Origin: JBFMAI01 sp040755725
GTDB lineage: Bacteria; Planctomycetota; Phycisphaerae; UBA1845; Fen-1342
Assembly: GCA_040755725.1 (NCBI GenBank)
Contig: JBFMAI010000023.1
Location: 310,001-374,000, forward strand
Length of the DNA: 64,000 nt
Direction: 5' to 3'
Of the stretch, positions 25,171-36,376 are shown one piece after another. Each line of letters starts with the position of its first letter. The first letter of the stretch is position 1. Position numbers and translations under genes: made by a program. The notes under the pieces are model-generated. The model saw nothing but the letters and a program-made list of their open reading frames with translations. It was not told the DNA's origin and searched no databases.

Positions 25171-25176
25171 TATAAT
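25171..25176 (+). promoter_or_regulatory. -10 box of the CHASE2 kinase gene
   Basis: TATAAT lies 68 bases before the ATG at 25244. No convincing -35 is seen. Confidence 0.4.
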
Positions 25177-25243
25177 TACCGGGCGATCGCAGCGCGGGTC
25201 GTACGCCGCGTGAGCCGCGCGGTCCCGCGTGACGGGTGCCCGG

Positions 25244-27616
25244 ATGCCCAATCGCCCGCCCAACCCCTGCGGACATCGCGCCGAGGTCGAGGCCTTGGCG
25301 CGTGGCGAGTTGGAGGGGGCGGGGCGTGAACAGACGGAGCACCACTTGGCCCGCTGCGCGGGCTGCCGGTCGCACTACCGGCAACTGACGGGGCGGCGCT
25401 ATCCGCGCATCCGCAACTACACGATTCTGTCGGAGTTGGGCCGCGGGGGTTTCGGGGTCGTGTACAAGGCGATCCATCACAGCAAGGAGCGGTTTGAGGC
25501 CATAAAAGTTCTGTTCGGCAAGACCGCCCAACGGGAGGCGTACTTCGAGAACGAAGTCCGGCTGGCCGCCCGGCTGCGACACCCAAACATCGCCACGCTC
25601 TTTGACGCCCACCTGAAGAGCCCCCCGCTCTACTACGCGATGGAGTTCGTGCAGGGTCAGCAGCTTCACCGTTACCTCCGGCACAACGAGGTGTCCCTGG
25701 AACAGCGCATCGACCTGCTGCGGACCGTGGCCTTGGCGATGGGGTACGCGCACCGCCAGGGCGTGATTCACCGCGACCTCAAGCCGCAGAACATCCTGAT
25801 CGACGCGCAGGGGCAGCCACGGATCGTCGATTTCGGCATTGCCAAGCGCCTCGTCGTCGAGCGCGATGCCGAGACCCCGGACGTGGACGCGGACCGCACG
25901 ACGGAGGGCGCGCTGGGGACGTTTGGGTACATGGCGCCGGAGCAGATGGGCGGTCAGGATGTGGATTGGCGGGCCGACATCTATGCCCTGGGAGCGTTGC
26001 TGTTTCACCTCGTGACGGGGCACTCCGCCCGTTTCGCGACGCACTTGGAGCACCTGACGGCGGCGCTGCGGGAGCGCCAGGTGGCCCGCGCGGCCGACCT
26101 GGCGGCGATCATCGCGTGTTGTGTCCACCCCGACGCGGCCCGGCGTTACGCCGACTGCGAATCGCTCGTCGCAGACCTCGACCGCTACGTGGCGGGGCGA
26201 CCCATCCAGGCACGGCACGCGTCGCCGCCGGGGTATCGCGTGGCGCGCATCGTGGGCCTGACGGCGCGCAACCACCCGTGGTCGGTCCAGGCGGCCGCCA
26301 TTACCGCGATGGTGGTCTTGCTGAGCGCGATCTTCTGGCTCAATGGGGCCCATTGGTACCCGGCGCGGACACCGACGCAGCGGACCACCTTGATCGGCAT
26401 CCTGCCGAGCACGGTAGCGGCGATCCGCTCCGGAGACCTACAGGCCGATCGACCGGGGCTGACGGCGGAGAACCGCAAGTCGTGGCGGCTGCTATATGGG
26501 CGGCTGATGGAGAAACTGGGGCCGGCCCGGCCCGCCGTTGTGGTCTGGGACTTTTACTTCCCGGACTGCTACCCCGAGTTTGACGAGCGCTTCGTCGCCG
26601 GCCTGCGGGCGGCGGAGGTGCCTGTCATCGTCGGGGCCCAAGGCGCGGATCAGAACGGCGATCCGGCGTTGTGCCCGGCGATTCGTGACGCCGTCCACGC
26701 GTGGGGCCTGCTGTCCGCGGCGGCGCCGGCCCAGACCGAAGGGGCCGTTCACATCCCCCTGGCCGTGCAGCGCGGTCACGCCCCGGCCATGCCGGCGCTA
26801 TCGCTCGCGGCGCTAGCGGCGTTTCGGCGGCCGGATTGCGACGTGGCCATCGACGTGACGCCGACGGCGCTGCGCTTGCGCCACCGCAAACGGGAGTTGG
26901 CCGCCGGCGAGCTGCGCTGGCACGAGGACCCCCACCCGGTGCCCATCTTCAAGACGGAGGTCGCCGCGCCGTGGCAGCCGCACGCCATGCCCGGGGACCG
27001 CTTCCACTTCAGCCGGTTTGCCCTGCCCACGCTGGCCCCCTGGGCGCGCGAACCTCGGACGCTGGAGGACGTGCTGGCCGCGGACACCAACCAGTTGCGG
27101 CAGTGGTTCGAGGGGCGGGCGGTGCTGGTCGGGCTCATGCTGCCGATGTTCGACCAGTGCCGATTGGAAAATGGGGAGTTGGTCTTCGGGAGCCAGGTTC
27201 AGGCGATGGTGCTGGACGACCTGCTGAACGAGGCGGCGTTGGAACGCTTCGGGCGACCGCAGATCGTCCTCGTGGTGCTGTTGAGCTGCGTCGCGGCCGG
27301 GCTCGCCGTGAACCTGGTGCCCTTGGGGGGGCGCGCGCGGATGCGCTCGATCGGCCCGCCGCCGGCGGCGGCGGCGCTGCTGGTGCTCACAACGGCGTAC
27401 TTTGTGACCCGGGAGCCGCTGGCGCCCTGGGCCCTGACCGTAACGGTGCTGGCCTGTTCCCTCGTCGGCGGAGCGACCGCCACCTTGCTCGTGCGCCTCT
27501 GGCACCAACGTCAACTGCACTTGACGCCGGAGCCGGCCTGGTCAGCGGACGAGGGCACCGCCTCGACGACGGTCCTGGCCTCTCCGCTCGGCGAAACGCC
27601 GGCCTCGACCCGGTGA
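25244..27616 (+). CDS. Ser/Thr protein kinase with zinc-finger head and CHASE2 sensor
   Basis: This 790-residue membrane kinase starts with an anti-sigma-like zinc finger (HHLARCAGC, residues about 33-41). A complete Hanks-type kinase follows: glycine loop GRGGFGVV (66-73), ATP lysine near 88, catalytic HRDLKPQN (176-183), DFG (197-199) and MAPEQ. A membrane helix lies near 350-370. An extracellular CHASE2-like domain (about 375-655) follows, and two or three C-terminal membrane helices end it. CHASE2 probably senses an external signal and tunes the kinase. The orientation, kinase first and sensor after, is typical of planctomycete kinases. The ATG at 25244 is preferred to a GTG 15 bases earlier. 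Confidence 0.92.
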   Translation: MPNRPPNPCGHRAEVEALARGELEGAGREQTEHHLARCAGCRSHYRQLTGRRYPRIRNYTILSELGRGGFGVVYKAIHHSKERFEAIKVLFGKTAQREAYFENEVRLAARLRHPNIATLFDAHLKSPPLYYAMEFVQGQQLHRYLRHNEVSLEQRIDLLRTVALAMGYAHRQGVIHRDLKPQNILIDAQGQPRIVDFGIAKRLVVERDAETPDVDADRTTEGALGTFGYMAPEQMGGQDVDWRADIYALGALLFHLVTGHSARFATHLEHLTAALRERQVARAADLAAIIACCVHPDAARRYADCESLVADLDRYVAGRPIQARHASPPGYRVARIVGLTARNHPWSVQAAAITAMVVLLSAIFWLNGAHWYPARTPTQRTTLIGILPSTVAAIRSGDLQADRPGLTAENRKSWRLLYGRLMEKLGPARPAVVVWDFYFPDCYPEFDERFVAGLRAAEVPVIVGAQGADQNGDPALCPAIRDAVHAWGLLSAAAPAQTEGAVHIPLAVQRGHAPAMPALSLAALAAFRRPDCDVAIDVTPTALRLRHRKRELAAGELRWHEDPHPVPIFKTEVAAPWQPHAMPGDRFHFSRFALPTLAPWAREPRTLEDVLAADTNQLRQWFEGRAVLVGLMLPMFDQCRLENGELVFGSQVQAMVLDDLLNEAALERFGRPQIVLVVLLSCVAAGLAVNLVPLGGRARMRSIGPPPAAAALLVLTTAYFVTREPLAPWALTVTVLACSLVGGATATLLVRLWHQRQLHLTPEPAWSADEGTASTTVLASPLGETPASTR

Positions 27617-27647
27617 GGGGCCGCACCGCCGACCCGTGAAGTCGCCG

Positions 27648-28472
27648 TCAGTTGCCCGTCAGCCCCGGAACCTGATAGCTGGTTGCCGTTCCGCCGTTGA
27701 CCTGCACGCGCACCGTCCCGGTCACCGGCGACTCGCTGGTGAACGTGACGAGCAGGGTGGCGGCCGGCGCACCACCGGTTTCGGTGACGGTGAATTGGGC
27801 GGTGCCGCTCTCGGGGATGAAGTTCCCGTTGTTGACGGGGTCGATTACGAGGGAGCTGAACGCGACGGCGAGCGTCGCGGTCCCGTCGCTGACCTCCACG
27901 TCCGCCGTGGGCAGCCGCAGCAGCCCCGCCCGCTCCAGCCACGCCGTGATGTCGCCGACGAAGCTGCCGACGCCGGCGGTGGTCAGATCGGCGGTGCCGT
28001 CGAGCGACACCCCGCCAACGATGTCGGCGATGGTCAGGACGACCTGGCCGGTTATCGCGCGGCCCGCAATCGTCACGATGTTGATGTTGACCGTGGTGGT
28101 CCGGCTGGCCCGGTTAACGATCACGTCCACTGTGCCGGTCACCGTCTGGTTGGCCATGGCGCCGGTGGTGCAGCCGATGCCGGCCAAGCCGTAGTTCAGT
28201 TGGACGGCCGCCTGGTCTTGCGTGGACACGAAGCTGACGATGGGACACGTGCCGAAGACGCCGATCTGCGCGATGTCATCCAGGTCCAACCGCGAATCTC
28301 GCAGCGGGTGGAAAAGGTGGAGCGCCGCGGCCCCCGCCTTGGTTTGCTCGGCCATGAGCTGGATGGCGGCCTTCTGTGCATCGGTCAGATCGACGGGGGT
28401 CGGACGCGGGCAGCCGCCCGCGATCAGCGCCAACAGGGCGATCGACACCAGCACCGGAATCCTGCGGGTCAT
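27648..28472 (-). CDS. Predicted lipoprotein with beta-rich repeats
   Basis: This 274-residue protein starts at the ATG at 28472 behind a perfect AGGAGG. The signal peptide ends in the lipobox LIAGGC (cysteine at residue 21), so it should be lipid-anchored. An alpha-helical stretch (about 30-60) is followed by Thr/Val-rich beta sequence to the end, with Ig-like features (TVTGTVDVIVNRA, TVTETGG, TGTVRVQVNGG). I do not recognise a named family. The gene converges on the CHASE2 kinase and follows rpmH. Confidence 0.78.
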   Translation of the reverse strand: MTRRIPVLVSIALLALIAGGCPRPTPVDLTDAQKAAIQLMAEQTKAGAAALHLFHPLRDSRLDLDDIAQIGVFGTCPIVSFVSTQDQAAVQLNYGLAGIGCTTGAMANQTVTGTVDVIVNRASRTTTVNINIVTIAGRAITGQVVLTIADIVGGVSLDGTADLTTAGVGSFVGDITAWLERAGLLRLPTADVEVSDGTATLAVAFSSLVIDPVNNGNFIPESGTAQFTVTETGGAPAATLLVTFTSESPVTGTVRVQVNGGTATSYQVPGLTGN

Positions 28473-28633
28473 GCGGTAGCCTCCTGCTACAAGGTGGTTA
28501 ATCCTGCACTGCCAGGATGATAGCAGCGATTGCGCCAGGCGAAAGGGCGCCACGAGCGGGCGCTCCCGGCCTTGGCATAGCGACGCCCCCCCCGCGCAGT
28601 GCCGAGGTGTCGCCCCCACCGCCGAGGACTGAC

Positions 28634-28768
28634 TCACGCCACGCTGACGCGGCGGCCGACGCGGCGTTTGCGGTTGATGAGCTTCCGCCCGGCGCTGGTG
28701 CGCATGCGCGCGCGGAAGCCGCACTTGCGCTTGCGTTTGATCTTGCTGATGCGATGCGGATAATGCAT
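28634..28768 (-). CDS. rpmH: 50S ribosomal protein L34
   Basis: This 44-residue, very basic protein matches L34. The core KIKRKRKCGFRARMRTSAGR and the KRRVGRR end align with the usual KRKRTHGFRARM...GR pattern. The N-terminus (MHYPHRI) differs from the common MKRTFQP. rnpA, which normally follows rpmH, is absent: the next gene downstream is a lipoprotein. It has a well-formed promoter at 28835-28863. Confidence 0.9.
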   Translation of the reverse strand: MHYPHRISKIKRKRKCGFRARMRTSAGRKLINRKRRVGRRVSVA

Positions 28769-28834
28769 GAGACTCACCAATATCAACCGGCCGCACCGCG
28801 GCCTGACCCGCCGGACTACCGCTACAGACCAGCT

Positions 28835-28863
28835 AGTATGCCCGGAATGCTGCCCGGCGCCAA
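28835..28863 (-). promoter_or_regulatory. Sigma-70-like promoter of rpmH
   Basis: On the minus strand TTGGCG (28863-28858), a 17-base spacer and CATACT (28840-28835) lie 67 bases before the rpmH ATG. Confidence 0.6.
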
Positions 28864-29267
28864 GGGGCGGCACTCCGCAGGTGACACCTGGGCGTGACCG
28901 GTGCCTACCGCGGACTCGGTCCGCGTTGCGGCACAAGGACTTGCGGCGTTTCGCCATTCAGGGCTGATCCGGTACGATTCCGCCCCGCATAAGCCGAATG
29001 GAGAGGCCACGACGGGCGCCGGGCGCGTGATCGTCATCTTGGTCCATGGGTTCCTTGTCCCGCGTGCAGCGCTGTTCGCCGAAAACCTCGCCCCAGCTTG
29101 AGACATTCATCAGGCCGCGTGCCCGCCGCACTCCGTGGCCCCGGGCCCACGGATCGGTCGCTGCCCGAGGGGCGGGTGGTATTTTCGTTGCAAACAACGG
29201 CCCGCGCGCAGAAAAGATGAATCCCGCCCTTCATTTTTCCGAATGAAACGACTCCCGGCCCGCCTCT
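28864..29267. other. Intergenic stretch without a supported gene
   Basis: This 400-base stretch lies between rpmH and the TPR gene. Open frames here lack ribosome sites and family features. It holds no tRNA-like fold or dnaA-box cluster that I can see, although rpmH often lies near an origin. A TTTTTCCGAATG segment near 29235 is locally AT-rich. Confidence 0.45.
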
Positions 29268-30971
29268 CTACACGTCCCAGCCGCGCAGGGCGTCGTAGTT
29301 GGCCTGGTAGGTAGTGTTGTTCGGGAACAGCCGCAGGGCTTCCTTGAATGACAAAACCGCTTTCTTGTAGTCCTTCTCCTCGCGGTAATACACCCCGCGC
29401 GCGTTGTAGGCGTCCGCGAGCTTCTGCTTGGTGGCCGTGTTCGACGTGTCGATGGCGTACGCCTCGCGGTACCGCTCGATGGCGTCGTCGTAGTTCAGGT
29501 TGTACAGCCGCCAGTCGGCGTAGGCCACGAAGGCGTTGATCGTGTTGTTCTTGTACGTCTCGTTCTTGTTAAACAGATCGTAGGCCCGGCGGTAGGACTG
29601 GGCGGCGGCCAGGTAGTCGCCCTCCGCGACGAGCTGGTCGCCGATGGCATTACGCGTCTCGGCGAGCTTCTCTTTGTAGTCCGCGTTCTGCTGGCTCAGG
29701 TCGTAGGCAATCTGGTACGCCAGGGCCTCACCACCGATCTCGGCCCCCGAAGCGATGCGCTTCCGCTCCAGCGTGCGCCCGACGGCATACGCCCCGCGCG
29801 CCCCACGCAGCCGCAGCGTCTTATCGCCTCCAAACTGGATCAGGTCGGCCGCTTTGCGGTAGCTGGTCAGGGCCGCGTCCGCGCGGCCGAGCCGCACGAG
29901 CTGCTCGGCGCGGGCGATGTGCCCCTCGGCCACGGCCTGCTTGGTCTCGTAGCCGGTCGGGTCCAGCTCGCGGGCCCGCTGGAAGTGCCCCTGGGCGGCG
30001 TTGACGTCGTTGCGCCGCAGCGCCTCCCGTCCGAGACCCACATACGCCGCCGCCAGATCACGCTGGAAGGCGACATCCCCTTCCCCCAACTTGCTGGCCT
30101 CGGTGAGCGTGGCGACGGCGTCCTCATACCGCCCCTGGCCCAACTGGGCCTTGCCCAGCAACTGGCGCACGAAGGCCGACTCGGGGATTTCCGCGGCCAA
30201 CTCGGCCAGTCGGGCCTCGATCTGCGGCAGCTCGTTCGCCGTGGCCAGGCGGACGGCGGTGCCGTACTGCATCAGGCCGTTGCCCGCGTCGCCCTGATCA
30301 AGCATGGCTTCCGCCAGCGCCACTCGGGCCGTCACATTGTCCGGACTGCGCTGGGTGAGCGAGATCAGGATACGGATGCTCTCCTCCCGGCTCTTCGGAT
30401 CGCGGGCCATCGCCTGTGCTTGGCGCAGTACGGACTCGTCGTCCCCTTGCAGGATGCGCGCGTTCTGCGCGTCCTTGTCATACCCGACGGCGGGGTCCAT
30501 CGCGTGCGCTTTGAGGAATAGCTGCTCGGCCTCCGCGAACTTCCCCTCGGACAGGTCGGCGTAGCCCAACGCATGTACCGCCGCGGCGTTCGTCTTGTTC
30601 TGGGCCAGCAGGTCGTTCATGAGCTGGCGAGCGGCGTCGTAGTTGCCCTCGTCCACGTACATAAGCGCCTGCTCGACGGCCTTCGCCTCCGCCTCCTGCT
30701 GCTCCGGGGGGAGCAGGACCGCGTCGGCCGCGGACGTGGTGGTGGGGTTCAGGACGGCCTGCAAGTTGAATTGCCACACGCCGGAGGTTCCCAGTGTGGT
30801 GTAGTCCCGGAACCCGACGACGGTGGGGGCACTCTCGTTGATGGAGACCTGGGCGGGCGGGCCGAAGAGCGACGAAGGGGTGCTGCCGGTCGTTCCGGCT
30901 CCGAGGGACGTGGTGCGCGCGCCGCCGGAGCCCCCCAAGCCCAGGATGGTGAAACTTGTGCCAACGTCCAT
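29268..30971 (-). CDS. Tetratricopeptide-repeat protein
   Basis: This 567-residue protein has about ten TPR-type helical pairs from residue 90 to the end. Clear units include NAAAVHALGYADLSEGKFAE, QYGTAVRLATAN and RGVYYREEKDYKKAVLSFKE. TPR arrays bind other proteins. The first 85 residues are Ser/Thr/Gly-rich without a clear signal peptide; they contain the hydrophobic FTILGLGG. The ATG at 30971 follows GGAGA; an ATG 15 codons earlier (31016) is less likely. No enzymatic domain is visible. A role in assembling an envelope complex is possible but unproven. Confidence 0.85.
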   Translation of the reverse strand: MDVGTSFTILGLGGSGGARTTSLGAGTTGSTPSSLFGPPAQVSINESAPTVVGFRDYTTLGTSGVWQFNLQAVLNPTTTSAADAVLLPPEQQEAEAKAVEQALMYVDEGNYDAARQLMNDLLAQNKTNAAAVHALGYADLSEGKFAEAEQLFLKAHAMDPAVGYDKDAQNARILQGDDESVLRQAQAMARDPKSREESIRILISLTQRSPDNVTARVALAEAMLDQGDAGNGLMQYGTAVRLATANELPQIEARLAELAAEIPESAFVRQLLGKAQLGQGRYEDAVATLTEASKLGEGDVAFQRDLAAAYVGLGREALRRNDVNAAQGHFQRARELDPTGYETKQAVAEGHIARAEQLVRLGRADAALTSYRKAADLIQFGGDKTLRLRGARGAYAVGRTLERKRIASGAEIGGEALAYQIAYDLSQQNADYKEKLAETRNAIGDQLVAEGDYLAAAQSYRRAYDLFNKNETYKNNTINAFVAYADWRLYNLNYDDAIERYREAYAIDTSNTATKQKLADAYNARGVYYREEKDYKKAVLSFKEALRLFPNNTTYQANYDALRGWDV

Positions 30972-31186
30972 CCGTCGGTCTCCGCTGTGGACAGACCGGT
31001 TCTCACCAGGAAGCATTCCAATGGAACGGCGGGGTCGTCAACTTGACTTGTTTTCGCGGCCGGAGACGCAGGATGGCCAGATTCCCGGACGGTTGGGGGA
31101 CGCGGCCTCGGGTGCCGGTGTGCGTCCGGGAATGTCCGGGCCCGCGGCTGGGGCGCGGTCGGATAACACCGCCCGATGCCGGCCGG

Positions 31187-31456
31187 TCACACCGGCTCGC
31201 CGCACTCGGGGCAGCGCGGCTCGCGGAGGCCGCGGAGGATGTAGCCGCAGCGTCGGCAGCGGGTTTCGCGGTCGCGGCGGTCGGTGAGCCACACGAGGAA
31301 CCAGCCGTAGCAGGCAACCACGGTCAGCGTGATGGCGCACGCCAAGTACGCGGTCGGAACGGCGTAGCGGGCGCGGGCCTGCCACACGGTGGAGACCCAG
31401 ACCGCCGCCGCGGCCAATCCAAGCACTGACGTGATGACCCGGTTCGCGGTTCGCAT
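31187..31456 (-). CDS. Small zinc-ribbon membrane protein
   Basis: This 89-residue protein has two membrane helices (residues about 6-25 and 35-57) and a C-terminal zinc ribbon: CRRCGYILRGL and CPECGEPV. It has the same YxLRGL...CPECG module as the protein at 10008-10820, but at the opposite end. GGAGA lies before the ATG at 31456. Function unknown; the module is frequent in planctomycete genomes. Confidence 0.7.
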   Translation of the reverse strand: MRTANRVITSVLGLAAAAVWVSTVWQARARYAVPTAYLACAITLTVVACYGWFLVWLTDRRDRETRCRRCGYILRGLREPRCPECGEPV

Positions 31457-31641
31457 GGGCGTCTCCGCGAGTGCGCCCGGCCCGGTCGCGGTGCGGATCA
31501 GACGGGGGCCGCCGGGGTCGAGCGTCAGCGCCAGACCATAGCCGCGCCGTGGCCGACTGGGAATAGCGGCGTCTCCCGGCGCTGGACCCCCGAGTGTCCG
31601 CGCAACCTTCCCGACGCCGCGCGCGGCCGACCGGCAAGCTC

Positions 31642-31647
31642 TATAAT
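31642..31647 (+). promoter_or_regulatory. -10 box of the PIG-L deacetylase gene
   Basis: A perfect TATAAT lies 118 bases upstream of the ATG at 31765. No -35 match was found. Confidence 0.4.
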
Positions 31648-31764
31648 CTCGGGTCCATCGTAGGTCGGTGTGCTCGCGCGGCGCCGCGCGGTCGAATGGC
31701 GCGCGGCGGGCCGTCGTCCGACGCCCGCGACACTCCAGCCGCGCCAGGCCAATGGAAGCCACTC

Positions 31765-32523
31765 ATGACGCAACCCCTCGACATCCTCTTCACCATGCCC
31801 CACCCGGACGACGTCGAAATCACCTGCGGCGGCACGATCGCCAAGCTCGTGAAGCTCGGCTACCGCGTGGGTGTCGTTCACATGACCAACGGCGAGCCGA
31901 CCCCGCGCGGAACGCCGGAAACCCGGGCCCGAGAATCCGCCGAAGCGGCCCGCCTCCTGGGCGTCGAGCACATCGTCACGCTCGACCTGCCGAACCGCGA
32001 GCTGATGGACGGGCCGGCGGCGCGCTACGCGGTGGCGACGGCGTTTCGGCGGTTCCGCCCCAAGGTGGTCGTCGGGATGGCGGGGCGGACGCCCGGGGCG
32101 TCACCGGACCATTGGCAGGGGCAACTCATCCTCGAAGGGGCCCGCTTCTACTCGCAGCTCACGAAGTGGGACGACCGTTTCGCCGGCACGCCGCCGCACC
32201 GCATCGATTGGCTGTGGTACCGTCCGGTGGCAATCTCGGCGGAGCTGCACACCTTCCCGGCCACGTTCGTGGTGGACATCAGCGACGTGTACGAACAAAA
32301 GGTGGCGGCCATCTCGTGCTACAAGTCGCAGTTCGACGAACAGCGGCTGGCCCGCCTGTTGCACCGCGTGCGGGCCATCGACGCGGCGGAGGGCTCGCGG
32401 TGCGGGTTCGAATACGGCGAGCTGTTCGCCCTGCCGCACGCCGTGCCGGTGACCGACCCGCTGGCCCACTTTCGCGGCGTCTCGCCGTGGGTGCCGCCGA
32501 CCTATCCGCCGCGCAACGGCTGA
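31765..32523 (+). CDS. PIG-L family deacetylase, BshB1-like
   Basis: This 252-residue protein has the PIG-L zinc site: PHPDDVE (H12, D14, D15 region) and a late His region. The sequence around it (CGGTIAKLVKLGYRVGVVHMTNGE, quoted in part, then RGTPETRARESAEAARLLGV) closely follows BshB1, which removes the acetyl group from GlcNAc-malate in bacillithiol synthesis. CYKSQF near 195 also fits that group. No bshA or bshC is in the window, so bacillithiol synthesis is plausible but not shown. Other PIG-L enzymes act on GlcNAc-inositol or polysaccharides. Confidence 0.82.
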   Translation: MTQPLDILFTMPHPDDVEITCGGTIAKLVKLGYRVGVVHMTNGEPTPRGTPETRARESAEAARLLGVEHIVTLDLPNRELMDGPAARYAVATAFRRFRPKVVVGMAGRTPGASPDHWQGQLILEGARFYSQLTKWDDRFAGTPPHRIDWLWYRPVAISAELHTFPATFVVDISDVYEQKVAAISCYKSQFDEQRLARLLHRVRAIDAAEGSRCGFEYGELFALPHAVPVTDPLAHFRGVSPWVPPTYPPRNG

Positions 32524-32539
32524 GGCTGGAGCGGGGGCG

Positions 32540-34342
<1,803 letters not shown>

Positions 34343-34385
34343 CGACCCGAACTCCGGTGCCGCGGCGCCCCCGGGCCGGGGGGCG

Positions 34386-34411
34386 CCCCCCCCCCAAATA
34401 ANNNNNNNNNN
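34386..34411. other. C10 tract and assembly gap (10 N)
   Basis: Ten C at 34386-34395 are followed by AAATAA and then ten N (34402-34411). The N run is a scaffold gap of unknown true length. The sequence stops between a homopolymer and a strong hairpin, a common cause of assembly breaks. It is about 45-70 bases upstream of the sigma-54 activator start. Confidence 0.95.
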
Positions 34412-34437
34412 GCGCCGACCCGGTCCGGGTCGGCGCC
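34412..34437. terminator. Strong hairpin at the gap edge
   Basis: GCGCCGACCC and GGGTCGGCGC pair perfectly around GGTCC, and the arm may extend into the N run. Its GC-rich form resembles the terminator after the corA-like gene. The direction it serves is unclear because of the gap. Confidence 0.6.
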
Positions 34438-34643
34438 GCCCACCATTGAAGTCTAGCAGCTCGTTGCGGAACGGCCAGCGGCGCTTGACCCAGCAGCGCC
34501 GGACTTCCGAGCCCGGCGTTCTGGGACTTCGCCAGCGCGGTCACACTGGACTCGGAGGTCCAGCGCTACAGACTCTCGCCGGGCTTCCGGACCGGTTTGT
34601 GCCTCCCCGCCACCGCAGACAGCCGCGGCGGCAGGTAGATGCT

Positions 34644-36176
34644 CTAAGCCCAGTGTGGACGCTCGTCGGGACGGGCGGACGCAGCTCGTGCGAGGTACGG
34701 CCCCGCTTCCGCCGGCGACAGGCGCGGGTTGGTGTGTCGGATGCCGAGCAACTCGGTGAGCCGATCGTAGGCGTCGGTGTTCTGTAGAAGTCCCGCGAAC
34801 CGCCCGGCACCCGGCCCACAGGCGGTCAACAGCACGCAGTCTGCGGTGTGGGCGGTCCCGGTCCAGCCGATGCCGGTGTGGTTCCCGAGCACCCGGCCCA
34901 GCGTGCTGAAGAGGCCCGGCTGCGGATGGTCCGGCTCGTCCGGCGTGTCGCTCGCGGCCACAGCTTGGAGCTGCTCCCCCTCGCCGCGCGACAGCTCGAC
35001 GCCCAATGCCCGCCGCACGAGGTCCACGACCGCACGCGCCCCCGATTCGCGGGCGACGCCGCGCAGCTCACGCGATAGCGCCTGGTACGACGTGGACATG
35101 CGGGCCACGCGCCGGAAGCACGCCGTGCTGTCGCGGTAATCATCCCCCATGCCGTTGAGGCCGGGATTCGCGTTGCCGTGGTCCGAAGTGATGATGACCA
35201 GCGTATCATCGCGTCGCGCCGCAAACGCCAGCACCGTCTCCACGGCGTCATCGAAAGCAAGCTGCTCCCACAGCAGGGCCGCGGCATCGTTGGCGTGGGC
35301 GGCGTGATCGACGCGCCCTCCCTCGACCTGTAACAGAAACCCGTGCTCCGCGCCGGCGAGAGTGGCGAGGGCCGCGGCGGTCATCTCCGCCAGCGTCGGC
35401 ACGAGTTGGCCCGGCTCCGCGCTCCGTCGCTGGTCGACCGTGTACGGCAGGTGCCCGTCGGCAAACAGGCCGAGAACCTTGGGCGGTTGCTGACCGGAAA
35501 GCACCTGCTCGCGACGGTCCCAGCATGTGTATCCGGCGGCAGCGTACTCGGCCAGCAAGTCGCGGCGGTCCTTGCGCAGGTCCGCGGCGAAAAACTTCCG
35601 GCCCCCGCCGAGCAACACGTCCACCTGGTTCAGGTACTGCGGGGCGATCAGCGGTTGGTCCTCGCGGCGGGCCTGGACGGCCGCGAAGCCGGCGGGAGTC
35701 GCGTGGGTGATGGTGGTCGTGGTGACGAGGCCGACACGCCGGCCGCCGTCGCGCACCAGGCGGGCGATCGGCACCAGGGCACGGCCGTCCGGCAGCATGT
35801 TCAGCGCCCCGTTGAACGCCCGGCTGCCGCTGGCCCACGCGGTGCTGGCGGCGGCGGAATCGGTGACGAGCGAGTTCAGGGCGTGCGTTTCGAACAGCCC
35901 GTGGACCGCGCGCGGGTCTTGCAGCAGTGCGTACCAGCGCGTCTCGCGCCCGCGGACAAGCTGGGAAAACGGCTCGGCTAGCGACGGTACACCGAGGCTC
36001 ATGCCGTCGGCGACCATGAAGACAACATTCCGCGGCGCCTTCTCGGCAAGCGGTCGTGGGGGGCCGTTCTCGCCGTCCTGCGCGCGGGCCGCCGCCCCCG
36101 GCCAGCCCACGGCCACGCCGCCGGCCAGGCCGAGCTCCAGCACTTCCCGGCGAGTGAGCTGATGACGCAGACTCAT
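34644..36176 (-). CDS. Alkaline phosphatase, probably Tat-exported
   Basis: This 510-residue protein belongs to the alkaline phosphatase superfamily. It has the first metal-binding motif VVFMVADGMS (near 55), the catalytic serine region LVTDSAAASTAW (near 103) and the metal ligands in VEGGRVDHAAHANDA and ITSDHGNANPG. A further metal His is in GWTGTAHTA. The N-terminus TRREVLELGLAGG is a twin-arginine-like signal without the full SRRxFLK consensus. It should release phosphate from organic esters in the periplasm. The ATG at 36176 starts the signal; a GTG further upstream lacks support. Confidence 0.9.
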   Translation of the reverse strand: MSLRHQLTRREVLELGLAGGVAVGWPGAAARAQDGENGPPRPLAEKAPRNVVFMVADGMSLGVPSLAEPFSQLVRGRETRWYALLQDPRAVHGLFETHALNSLVTDSAAASTAWASGSRAFNGALNMLPDGRALVPIARLVRDGGRRVGLVTTTTITHATPAGFAAVQARREDQPLIAPQYLNQVDVLLGGGRKFFAADLRKDRRDLLAEYAAAGYTCWDRREQVLSGQQPPKVLGLFADGHLPYTVDQRRSAEPGQLVPTLAEMTAAALATLAGAEHGFLLQVEGGRVDHAAHANDAAALLWEQLAFDDAVETVLAFAARRDDTLVIITSDHGNANPGLNGMGDDYRDSTACFRRVARMSTSYQALSRELRGVARESGARAVVDLVRRALGVELSRGEGEQLQAVAASDTPDEPDHPQPGLFSTLGRVLGNHTGIGWTGTAHTADCVLLTACGPGAGRFAGLLQNTDAYDRLTELLGIRHTNPRLSPAEAGPYLARAASARPDERPHWA

Positions 36177-36376
36177 AGGCGTTGCTCCAACAGGTTGCGT
36201 GGCTGCGCTGGGGCAAACCCGCAAATCGCATCGATTCTATACGCCGTATTACAAATGAGGCGCAAAGATGGCGCGTGGGGCGGTTTCGGAGAGGCGCGCG
36301 TGCGCTGCGATCGAATCCGGACCACCGATGACCTCGCCCGGTTTATGCACCAGTTGCTATGAGAGTCGCACCACGT

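Noticed and set aside
28864..29267. Possible replication origin near rpmH
   Set aside because: No DnaA-box cluster, dnaA, dnaN or parAB gene is seen; rpmH alone is not enough.
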